Shown: one piece after another, positions 49,101 through 61,100 of the stretch | Layout: every line of letters starts with the position of its first letter | Numbering within the stretch: position 1 is the first letter of the stretch | Assembly: GCF_018320785.1 (NCBI RefSeq) | Contig: NC_054886.1 | Coordinates: forward strand, 30,453,732-30,517,731 | Reading direction: 5' to 3' | Length of the DNA: 64,000 nucleotides | Source: Cheilinus undulatus | Lineage: Eukaryota; Chordata; Actinopteri; Labriformes; Labridae | The notes under the pieces: generated by a model | What the model saw: only the letters and a program-made list of their open reading frames with translations | The model's database searches: none | What the model was told of the DNA's origin: nothing | Position numbers and translations under genes: made by a program

Positions 49101-52100
49101 TATCAGAATATCTAAACAATTTCTTGTTTCTTTACCAAATTAGTTTTATTGAGGTTCTGTCTAGGTATGATTCTTGATCTGCACTGTATATGGACAAAAA
49201 TATATTTAAATTCAGGTGTTCATCCCTGCTTGATACTCCACAGTCAACTGTAAGTGATATTATTAGAAAGTGGAGGCGTTTAGGAACAACGGCAACTCAG
49301 CCACAAAGCGGAAGACAGCAAAACTCACCAACGCTCTGCTGATTCCACAGCTAAAGACGTCTGAGCTTCCACTGGCATTAATCTAAGCACAAAAAGCTGC
49401 AGTGGGAGTTTCATGGTTTCCAATCATACTGGATACTGGACTGTGGAGCAGTGGTGTTTCGCACCAGCGAAACATTTTCAAGAACCTCAATCAAGTCCAG
49501 TAGCCCTCTTGAGGGAGATTTGGATTCACTGAATGTGAAAACCTTTGAGCAGGGGTCATCAAGTACATCTGCACAAGGGCCAGATTTAGTCTCAACAGAA
49601 ACCCTGGGGGCCGGACTTTCACATAAACAAAAATTAAATCAATATTTTGATCTGATCAATTTATTATTGCAGCAGTATTTGTATTTTCTTTCAGAGAAGG
49701 GGTGATTTAGTATCAGAATCAACCCCTTTTCACTACTTTGCCAGGCTATTTCTGCTATGTTTTCGCCACTTTTAACCCATTTTTGATACTTTTTGCCTCT
49801 TTAACTCAATTTTTTTCAATTCTTTAGCCCTTTTTATACCATTTTCCTGCATGTTTTATCTTCTTTGTGCCACTCTTTTATCCATTTTTGCCATTTTTCC
49901 TTCTATTCTTGCCATTTTTGACCAATTTTTTGATACCTTTTGCCCCTTGTTTCCTCTTTAGCCATTTTTGCCACGTTTTAACCTCTTTTCACCACCTTTT
50001 CTGCCAATTTTTGTCCCTCTGTGCCACTCCCCATTATCACCCATTATTTTTGTAACACTTTTGCCAGCGTCACCCCTTTTTTAAAATATCTAATAAGTAT
50101 GAATGAAAAGTACATTTCAGTAAAAAAAAAAAAAAAGATAAAATGTGAAGTGTGATGGAAAGATCCATATTAAGGTGTGTGCTCGTTCTTCTTGAGGGTA
50201 CTGTCAGACTTCTCCTTCCCCTTCTTCGCACCAGCAAGCAGCCTCAGCACCAAGTACAAGGCCGAATCCATATTAGGCTTCGTGCTCATTTAACTTGTTT
50301 GTTTCTTTATAATGTTGCTTAAGATGAATTACAACCAAGGTCTAGACTGTTGATTTATGAGGTAAATTGTTCCAAAGTGAAGAACACTTTGGACTTGACC
50401 TGTTCTCACCCTTTTCAGCACTCACAGAGGAAGCTGCATGACAAGGAGGGGGGCAGTTTTCATAGCTTTTACTCTGTATCTTACTTTGCAGAAGTGGGGT
50501 GCAGGAAGAGAGGGAAAAATAGCGCCAAACTTCAAGGTTAGCATCTGCATAGATGTAACTTAGCCTATGAGAGGTTATGAATAAGTACTGCAGATGTATT
50601 GTATTGTAAGATATTCAATGTTTTATTCATGTTTATTCATGCTTGAAAATTAACAAAACGGGACTGCAGCCTGGCGGGACTCTCCCTTCGACCGTCTTAT
50701 GTGATTGTTATTGTGAGACTCCTCTTCTTGAAAGAATATCTTTTCAATAAATCTCATGTTAAAAGACATCTCTGACTTGAGCTCTCTTTGTTATTCTGAG
50801 TCCAAGAGAAAATTGCCAAGACAGAAGTCATTCTAAAACTAATATAATATTAATTGTTTGTGGGATGGATTTAACAGCTGCAGACATTTAAAGCCATAGG
50901 ATACTCTTAAAACCACAACATCTTCTTTTCTTCCTTTTCTGAATTTAATGATCTTTCGGGGGGCTGGACAGGAAGCTTTTGGGGGCCTGATATGGACGCT
51001 GGGCTGCCAGTTGATGATCAGTGCCTTAGAAGAATTTTTTTAAATTGGTGTCACAAACCAAGTATCATAACTGACATGTTATCTTGAGTTGAGTTTGACA
51101 CTTCATCACTATATAATGCAGCAAAAGCTACAGTCAAAGTAACAGCACTTATTCTAGAAGACTGAAATCACATTTAAAGAGTTATGAAAAACCAGAGGAA
51201 AACTACCTTTGGTGTAGTCGCGTTTTTTCTCTTGAGGGAAGCTGTCGAAGAGAAGCAAAAACAAAAATTATAAAATCATTCTGAAAACAGAAATTTATTG
51301 AAAACACAAAGACTCATTTCATAGATCTCTCACCAATTATTTGTTTTGTCAGGTGATGCTCTAACCTCTCCCCAAAGGTCAGATTGGCGTCTTTGGCTGA
51401 TGTGTCTGATTGTGTTGTCAGTGCAGCTGATGGAGCTTTACAAGGATAAATTTAATTAGGATGAGTTTTTGGACAGTTATGCTAATTTTCCTTCAGATTC
51501 CCTTTAACCCATTGAATTTTGCAATAAAAAAGGAGTCTTCCAGTGCATAAAAAGGCATGACTAGCCGTGACTAACCTATGTGGTTCAGCTTGATGACTTT
51601 ACAACCAGGGGCTTGACCCAGCAGACTGTACCAACCTTCAAACCGAGCCGCATCTTCAACACACTCAAACTCTAAAAAGAGCTGGAAAAACACAAAAACA
51701 CAGAAGTGAGCGTGACAGGAAGTCTTCGTCATAGTAAATCAAACCGCTGATACTGTGTTTAAGTGTTTCTACCTTGTTGAGGAGGGGCATGAAGTTTGAG
51801 ACAGGACCAAAGTCTTCCAGAGCTTGTCTGAGCTCCCTGATCTTACTGGATGAAATGTTCCTGATGAGGAAGGTTCTCCCTCCCTCATCCAGCAAATACT
51901 GCACCAAAATATAAAGAAACAGACAGAGATTTGACAGGGTTTTTAAACGTATACTGTCGCTTTAAAACACTATGTCTCACCTGGACTTACTGTCACAAAG
52001 AGCTTGTAAAACATCGACTCTGCGGTGCACACTTATGCTTTAAACATCAACGACAAAAAAAATACCAAACGGAAATTAAAACCCAAAGAGTTTTATGTGA

Positions 52101-55100
52101 GCCACAGTAAACACAAATGTGTACTCCCATCTCTAGGGGACCAAAAAGTGGAAAAAAATAATCATTCTGCAACGAAAAGTCTTAAAATTTTCAAATATTT
52201 ACAAAAAAAAGTTCCTTGACCCTTTTTATATTGGCTCTATTTGAGCCATTACTCAAAGCAGTTCCTGTCTGCAGTGACACAGAGGGACACGTCACGGGCT
52301 CTCTGTCTCCCTTTCTCTCCATTAGGAGCTTTCCAGGCTGTCGCCTCCAGGATATACATGCCCACTTTGACAAAGTATGACGTGACTACAGAACAGCCTG
52401 CCATCGGTTTGCACAGACTGTCACAATGCATTGTGGGATATGAAATACAAAATACAGCAGATAGCATTAGCCATAAAAGATCAAAAAACGGCTTAAAAGT
52501 TGGATGAAAAGACGATCATTGCTGGAGGTTTTGATCTGGATTTCTTGATTTCATCTTTGAATGCCCTAGAACCTTGGTTCCCAACCTGCGGTCCAGGACC
52601 CCCCTAGGGGGCGCTGGATACATCCTCGGGTGGTGCGAGGCTCTGTATGCCCTGAGGTTAGACTTGTACATATCAACAGGAATCATGGTATAACTTAAAA
52701 AAGATTCAAACTGTGGTTGTTGGGTAAAAGAATTTGTGTTTATAGGGCTACTTTGTTTGGATTTGCACAAAAAAACAATTAAAATCTGTTAATTTCGGCC
52801 ACAAAGTATCACTATTTTTTTTCGAGTAGGTCCTGGGAGGGCTCAAGTTTTCTTAGATACAAGTAGGAGGTTGGGAAAAAGGTTGGGAACCGCTGCCCTA
52901 GAAAGTCACTAAAGTTTTAGGCTTTACAGACGCTGGAGATTACTGTTCAGCCCTCTGGAGGTGCAGTGGGACTAACTGGATGAAACACTGATGAAGAAGG
53001 GTTCCCACTTAACAACCCTGGTGAAGTGTGGGTTTCTTACTACCCATCAGTCTGCACAGTTGATTTGTGGAGGCAAATAGTCCTCTCTCCATCCTCCATC
53101 CTCTTTATAGGGCACAAGTATCTTGTGTTTTATTCAGATTCTAGGCTTGATAGAAAAGCTTTTGTAAGCACTCGAGAGGTTTATGATTCAAAAGTTAGAT
53201 TTTTAATAACCTGTCTCGAAAATGTCCATCTCAGAGAGTTGAGAGTAATTAACAGGATTTAAACGTGTGGTGCGCATTTGTGTAAATTACTTACACACTT
53301 CATCAGCCTCTTCAGGAATCGATAAAACTGAAGCTGAAATAGAGACATCACAGAGGCAGCGTTAAAACACTGAACACTTTATACTGTTGTAGTTTTTGAA
53401 ACATGTTGCATTATCTTAAGTTATTATTGATATGTACCGAAGAGTAAAAGTGAGCTTTGGCTAGCATTATTGCAGCTACAAACTGCACAGTCAGCTCTGT
53501 AGGCCACACAAACAAACTGGGCCAAACCAAGAAAGTTAAAAAAAATAAATAAACATAAGAAAATTAAAAATTATCAGAAAAAAAACTTGAGCTGAGGTAG
53601 GTCTGTTAATTCTGCTTTAAATTACAAACTTATTTGGACATTCTGCTGACATGTTAGCCAATAAATGAATGGTAAATATTGGCAAAAATTTCTGCAAACA
53701 CTTGAATTTCCCTCTGGCCTATTGTAGTATCTATCTATCGATATACCAATAATACACTTTTAAAGCCAACGTCTGCTGATGTCGATAACAAGGCTGTACA
53801 TTGAGACAGTGCATTCGGAAAGTATTTGGACCCCCTTGACCTTTTCCAGTTTTGTAATGTTGCCGCCTGATGCAACATCAAAATAACAAGAATTTTAATT
53901 CTCATTAATCTACACTACACAGTACCCCATCATGACAAAGTGAAAACACAATTTCAGAATTTTCTGCAAATATAATAAACAAATATAACAAAACAAAAAA
54001 ATATTACACTGACATGCATGAAAGCCTACTTGGCTTCCATTTGGAGGTTTTTTGCAAACTCCAAAAAGGCTTTCATTTGTTTCGCACGGAGGAGATTCTT
54101 CCCTCTAGCCACTCTGCCATAAAGCCCATAGGGCTGCAGTGAAGGTTGTCTGTTAGTGTGAGTTTGCCATGTTCTTTGAGGAATCATGTAACACAGCTAA
54201 AATCATGTTTCGCCTAGGGTGTGCAGAGATCCAGGAATAGTATGTGAGATGGACTTTTAAGGATTGAGCTGCATACGTGGGTGTTTCCACATACCAGTAG
54301 TCAAGAGTGCAAAGTGATGTTCCTGTCTGTATATCTTGGCCCAGCTGTTCCCAGTAAGCTCTACCGATCTCCACACAGGACCTCTGGAGCTCAGTCAGAG
54401 TGGACTTTAGGTTTTTGGTCTAAGCCCCTTCTCACCCAACTACTCAGACTGGCTGGGCAACCGGCTCTTGGAAGAGTCCTGGTTCTTCCATGTGAGAATT
54501 ATGGAGGCCAAAGTGCTCCTGGGAACCTTTCTTGTTGCCTCCTCCAGATGTGTGACTTGCAACAATCATGTCTCTCTGCAGGCAGTTCCTTTGACCTCAT
54601 GGTTTGGTTTTTGCTGTGATATGCATTATCAGGTGTGCCTTCTATAGAGAGGTGTTTGCCTTTTAAAATCATGTCAAATCAGTTTATTTTACCTCTAATC
54701 AAGGTGTAGAAACATCACAGCAAAGACTGAGGAAAAGAAGAGGAACCTAACCTTTTTTCAAAGGGTCTGAATACTTATGTCAATGTGATATTTAATTTTT
54801 TACTTCTAATTGATCTGCAAAAAAGTCTAAAGGGGGTCTGAATACTTTCTAAATGAACTGCATGTCCAACATTATGGCTTCATGAAGGTTATTTTGTTGC
54901 ACAAAACCTACAGATATAGAAACTCTTGTTGCTCAGAGAGCTAATTCTTGGCAGGCATTGAAAACACAAAGGTTGTTACCACAGTAATAACCAATGCATA
55001 GGCAATCTCTCAAAACAATGTGCTGCCTGATTAAGCATTAAAAAAACACGTAAATACGTATGATTTATACGCTTACCACTTTCATCTGATAGCGGAGACG

Positions 55101-58100
55101 TATTATTTTGATAGAAAGCCTGTTCTCCTTGAGGAAAATGCCGTTATGTTGAGACTCTTTCAGAATATCATACACATTTCCTATCGATGACATCGTGGCA
55201 AAGGCCTGAAAGGAAATTAATAATTTTAAAAATCACAGAAAATGTAGTGCTAAAACCAGTAAAGTCACATATACTGTGCTCTTTTGACAAAAAAAGGCTT
55301 GAAATTTTCAAATTCTGCAAAAATATTTTTTCCAGAATCTATACTTTTTTATCAAAGAAAAAAAAACTACAGAAGCATGATCCACTCTGATATCCACTTA
55401 TAACCTGATGCCTACCATGCATGTCTGAGGAATAACGTAGAGGTTTTCTTGTTTATTTTTGAATCCGAAAGGAGCAAGCAGATTAGCAACATCATCCTCT
55501 GTGTATAATCCATCGTGATATGTCGGCAGGTTACATATCAGCAATTGTTGGTTGTACGACTGAAAAACAGAGGACAGAAAATCTGAATTAGAAAGGAAAA
55601 AGATTCATCATTAGAAGTGAATTACAGCCATCTTGCTACAGTAACTCTATTTCTGGATCATGTGAGTGTTATGAAGAAACTCACTGATGGTGAGATGTGG
55701 GGAGACTGTAAGCAATCTGTGAAAGATATAAAAAGGTAAAGTCATACATTTAGAGGAATTCAATTTAAGAAGAGATAAAAATGCTGATTCAGTTTCTTAC
55801 GTATGCTTTGTGGAAACAGGTGCTTCTCCAGCATCTCCCCAATCGTCGGCTGGATGACTGCAGCAGAAGGCTTTTTAGATGCAGGTTTCTGCTTACTCCC
55901 GACTGCAGATGCTGGTGTAGTTTTCACTTTGCTGACCGTTTTGGAGGACCCCTCTGCTTTTGCCGTCACTGCTGTAAAAGGATTTTGAATACAACAGATT
56001 TGATTAAGACAGATGTCAGAGCATCAACACCGGTTTGGGACTGTCAAACAGTTAAAAAGGCAAATGGAAAGCTCTGCGGTCACATGAATCAAAAATTAAA
56101 ATTATTTTGGGAAACCAAGAGCACTGTATCCTGCCACCCAAAAAGGAGAGGGACCATCCAGTCCAAGCCTGCATCTCTGATGGTATGGGGTTGCATTAGT
56201 GCCTATAGCGTAGGACGCTTACACACCTGGAAATGCACTATCAATGCTAAGTAGACAGAGCAATACATGCTCCCATCCAAACGTCTCTTTCAGGGAAGGC
56301 TCCACATGTATCAGCAAGACAATGCTACTCCACATACCAAATCCCTCACAACAACATGGCTACACAGTAGAAGAGTCCTGGTGCTGAATTGGCCTGCCTG
56401 AACTGGAGCATCGTAAATTAAAAAATCTGGCTAAGGCCCCGTCCACACAGAGATTAATTCAGGAGTATGCGCAAAAGTTTTTTGTCGTATTGGCGTTTAA
56501 TCCAAATTAAACAGCATTTTGGGAGGCCATAAATGTTGCTTTTTAAAACCGGGTCCCAGAGTGAACAAATCTGTAAACGCTTACCGTTTCGTCTCCATGT
56601 GAACAGCCAACCTCCTCTTTCTTGAAACGATTACATCATACATAATGTAGACCACTTAAGGAGCCTATGCAGGTCTGGCCAAAAAAACCAGTGGTGGATT
56701 ACAGGGTGGTATTCGTGCTGCAGAAGCTACTGAGCTTATTATGGCTTTTACAGCCAAATCTGATGCTCCTTTATCACCACCAAGAACAACAGACACCAGA
56801 TATTCTTAAATCCAGCGAGACGAACAAGCAGAAGAGCAACAAGGAGAAAGTTTGTGTCAGTTTTCTGTGATCTTCTCTCTTTTGGTGCATTTCCATGGCA
56901 GCAATACAGCGCCTCATACAGGCTTGGCATTTATACTACAGCATTTTCAGGCGTTTTCAGTGGTTTCATGCTTACGCGGACATTTCCTGAAACGACTCCA
57001 TATTTACAGAAAGCTTTTCCAAAACGAAACTGTTTTCATCTTTGTGTGGACAAGGCCTAAGAAGATCCAGGACTGTTCAGCAGCTTGAATCTGCATCAGA
57101 CATGACTGGGACAGCATTCCTCTCCCAAAACTCCAGCTAACGGTCCCCTCGGGCAAAGAAGAAGCCAAATGTGAACACGATCCATCATCTCTGGGCCAGA
57201 GCTCACTGAAAATGGAGCAAGGCAAAATGGAAAACTGTTCTGTGGTCAGGCGAATCAAGATAAGAAGAACCAGGACTGTTGAGGTGCTAAAATCCTACAT
57301 CAGACAAGAATGGGACAACATTCCTCTCCCAGTACTCCAGCTAATGGTCTAGATTGTTGTTGATGGTGCAGTGTGTGATATTTAGCCCAGTATTGTCTGG
57401 TTGAACAAACTTAAAAATGTAATAAATTATAAATAAATACGTCTATTGGAATAAGTGTCTACTCATCAGAATATCTAAAATGTATTTACCTTTCTTCTTA
57501 ACTTAAAATTTGCCCTTTTTTCATATATGTCCGCCATCTTGGAATTTGCATATTTCATGTTCCCACAATACTACAGAAGGGACTTAATAAAAGAAACTCC
57601 CTCTGGCTGAAGGCAACGATTACCACCAGAAATAAGCATCACAATCCAGAATCTGACTGTTTGATGTTGATTATATTCCCAAATTTTACACAGTGCACCC
57701 CTAAAAGGAGAGGAGAAGCTACACAATGGTATGGTAAATGCAACTTTTTTAAAATTTGGGTTGCATACTTTTTAATGACTATCTCAGACATACCCTTTTG
57801 TGTTTTTGATGCAGTCCCTCCACTTAGCACATCTTGCTGTACCGCAGCATCAGCAGCGCTTCCTGCAGCCTGCTCTTTTACTTGAGAAGCTTCTGTCCTG
57901 CTCTCTGGTTGTTTTTCTGGTACAGCTTCAGCACCATCTGTCCCTCTGTCCTCTGTGCAAATTCCAGATTCCATGAGCTCCATAGGCCCCGTTTCCCCAA
58001 GCTCCATTGGTTCATCAACTTCATCAGCTTTGACAACTTTTTCTTGATCCTTGTCTTCAACAGATGGGACATCTGCTTTTTCAGCAACCTCAGCCAAAAC

Positions 58101-61100
58101 TTTTGATGCCTCCAAGGACCCTTCAACCTTAGTTTCAGGTTGGTCTGGCTTGAGACTTTCTCCAGGTGGCTGAGTTTCAGTATTTCTGACTGCCTCTGCC
58201 CCTGACTCACCAGGCTTTTCCTCTTGAGCTTTGGGTTCCTGCTCAGGTAGAACCATTTCTGCTTGGGAGGCCAAAACCACATCTTTAACCACTGGTTGTT
58301 TTGCAAGTTCATCAACTGTACTGCCTACAGACTTCTCAACTTCGGTCATCGAGATGGCCGATTTCTCACCATCTGGGATGTCTTTAACTCCTACCCCAGT
58401 TATTTCAACACTGTCTGTAGGTGTCTCAGGTACAGACAAGAGTTCAGTGTCAGGCTGATTTCCTGAAGCCTCAGTTTTTGTTGGGTCCTCCATAACACAG
58501 GTCTTTGTTCCATCTTCTGCAGTTGGGAGCTTTTCATTTGAGGATTCAGGTTTCATCACAGAGGCATCCTTGACTAATGGTGTGGTCACTGCAGGTACCA
58601 GACCTTCAAAAGATCAAATTAAGAAGGGGGTGATTATTAGTTTTTGTGCACTTATGAGATACAAACACAAAGTTTGGTTTGGCCTTACCTTGAGGTGTCG
58701 ACTCCGTCACTCCCCTTGCAATCTTTGCCTCCAAAGCAGCTCCACTGTTCCCTGCTGCTTGCTGTTGCACCTGTGAAGATCCTGTCCCTGGTCTTTGTAT
58801 CAGTGTGCTCTGCTGGACTGAACTGGTAGGTGGTTGACTTTCACTGGGTTTCTCTGGGGATTGTCCTGGTGCAGCTTCTTTGCTGGTCATTTCTTTCCCT
58901 TTAGCCGCATCAACCAACTCTGCATCTTTAACTTCTGTCACTCCAAGCTCCACTGGTTCATCATCAGCTTTATCAGCTTTGCCAACTTTTGTTTTGCCTG
59001 GTAGATTTGCTCCGTCGGCAGCCTTGGCTGTGTCCTCTGACACCTTGAGAGATCCCTGAGCCTTAGATTCTTCATGCTTGGAGTTTTCTAAACCAGACTG
59101 ATTCCCTTTGGCATCATTTTTAGCTGTTGCTTTGGCTTCTCTTGCCAAAGTCTCCTTTTGTCCTACTACTAATTCCTTTGCGGTCTCTGTGGTTGGGGAA
59201 ATAGATGACTCTCCAACTATGGTGATTTCCATTCCATTCACAGTAAGGCTCTTGACGCTCTTCAATTTTTTAGCGTCTTCTTCTTTCTCAAAAATCACGA
59301 CAGCCTGTGTGTGAACAAACACATACTTTTGTGTTAAAACAAGCATCAAGATCATCTGCTCTCACTTTGACTTGTTTTCAACCTACAATGATTCTGTTTT
59401 GGGAATAATTATCTACAAAACACCTTACAAAAACAAAAACTCCCCGTAGGAGAACAGAGGAGAGGAGAATGTTGGTATACATACCTCTGATCTTGCACGG
59501 AATAGTACAATTGACTTGGTTTTTCCGAATTTGGCCACAGCTGAGAGCACGTCACTGTGGGAGACAGATTTTTGAATCCCATGTAGCTTCACCATGGTTG
59601 GAGGTGAAGCTTTACCTGACTGTGAGAAGGAAAAGGACACAAGTTTAGGCTTAAACCGATCAGTCTCCTTGATCCTTGTGATTGAAAATTCAACATTTTT
59701 GCATTCTCAGCTACCTCGGCTGTGTCTTTTGACCCCTCCACGGACTCCTTGGATTCAGGATGGGTGGGCTTGGAACTTTCTCCATGGGGCGGATTTTGTG
59801 ATTTTGGAGTTACACTTGCACTGGTATTTGTTTTTGTTCCAGAGACTTTGTCTAGTGGAGTTTTCTGCACAGCTGAGACCGCTTGTATTTGGGAAGAACT
59901 TGATGAGGCTTTTGGTAATTCTTTCACCGACCTATCCCGTTCTAGAGTGTCTTTCAACATGACCGCAGGTCTTTTAACACCAGTTAGTACTGAGATAGGT
60001 TGTCCTTTGGTGTCCCCAGTGTCTGGCTTCTTTTGTTGGGGTGTGAAAGACTTTTCCTGCTTTGCCGCTGCAGCCTTCTCTTGTCCCTTTGCAGGCAACT
60101 TGACTGTTGCTGCTGTTTTAGCACTCGATGGACTCAAGACATTTTTTGCCTTTGATACCAAGACCTTTGCCTTGCTTACAGCCCTTGCCACATTAGCTGA
60201 GCCTTTAGCTGCTGTCTTCTGATTGACAACTTTGCCTGGTGCTCCTCTGCGGGCTCCAGAGAACAGAGGCCCCATAAGTGGAGGGATCTTGGGTGTTGGT
60301 AAAAGAGTTTTTCTGCCAGTAGTGGTCTTTGTCTGAACTTTGGTTGCGGCAGATTTTCTGTAAACAAAGATTATTGTTATTTGGGTCAAAACAAAGAAAA
60401 TGTCAATCATGAAACTATTCTCTATAGGCTGAAGTCCCTAAATAGCTTTCAAATGTTTGAGTTTCAAAGTACATGGAAGAAATTAAATAGACCGACTTTA
60501 AAATATGGAAAAGGATTACGGTCACAGAAAACATTTTTGACATTTGAGTTCCAATTTTTGTTTTTTTTTTTAATTCAAATCTGAGAACATGATCAGAGTC
60601 CTGAAAAGGTTACAATTCTGAGAAAAAAGTCAAAATTCTAAGGATAAAGTCAGAATCCTGAGAAAAAAAACATAGTTTTGACAAAAAAGGAAAAATCTGA
60701 ATTCTGTTTAAAAAAATCTGAGATTTAAATTAGAATTTTGAGATTAAAGTTATATATCTGAGATTAAGTCAGAAATCTTGGATAAAAGCCAAAGTACTAA
60801 GGTTAAATCAGAATACTGGGATTAAAGTCAGAAATCTTGGATTAAAGCCAAAATACTAGGGTTTAATCAGAATACTGAGATTAAAGCCAGAAATCTTGGA
60901 TTAAAGCCATAATACTAGGGTTAAATCAGAATACTGGGATTAAAGTCAGAAATCTTGGATTAAAGCCAAAAAACTAAGGTTAAATCAGAATACTGCGATT
61001 AAAGTCAGAAATCTGGGATTAAAGCCAAAATACTAGGGTTAAATCAGAATACTGAGATTAAAGTCAGAAATCTTGGATTAAAGCCAAAGTACTAAGGTGT

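Larger units (their letters stand above)
51207..55559 (-). other. znf638: znf638-like: first copy of the two-RRM module
   Basis: Exons in order: 55416-55559 (LLICNLPTYHDGLYTEDDVA, LLAPFGF), 55077-55205 (AFATMSSIGNVYDIL), 53295-53333 (39 nt, LQFYRFLKRLMKC), 51773-51898 (FLIRNISSSKIRELRQALED, NFMPLLNK), 51576-51681 (LFLEFECVEDAARF, WYSLLGQAP), 51334-51435 (spacer, TFGERLEHHLTKQII) and 51207-51241 (35 nt, SLKRKNATTPK). It matches the module at 43694-47665 exon for exon, with the same phases. The spacer motif FGERLEHHL echoes IGEMLEKHLFPQSI in the exon before this module. Confidence 0.85.

Noticed and set aside
50640-50820. Possible solo LTR of an endogenous retroelement
   Set aside because: An AATAAA signal and an LTR-like end alone are not enough; no second boundary, target duplication or coding part was seen, so it is mentioned only inside a repeat entry.
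57639-57793. Extension of the Glu-rich minus ORF past 57794
   Set aside because: A GTATGT donor ends the exon at 57794 and the next exon continues in phase; the extension runs into a Tc1-like tail.
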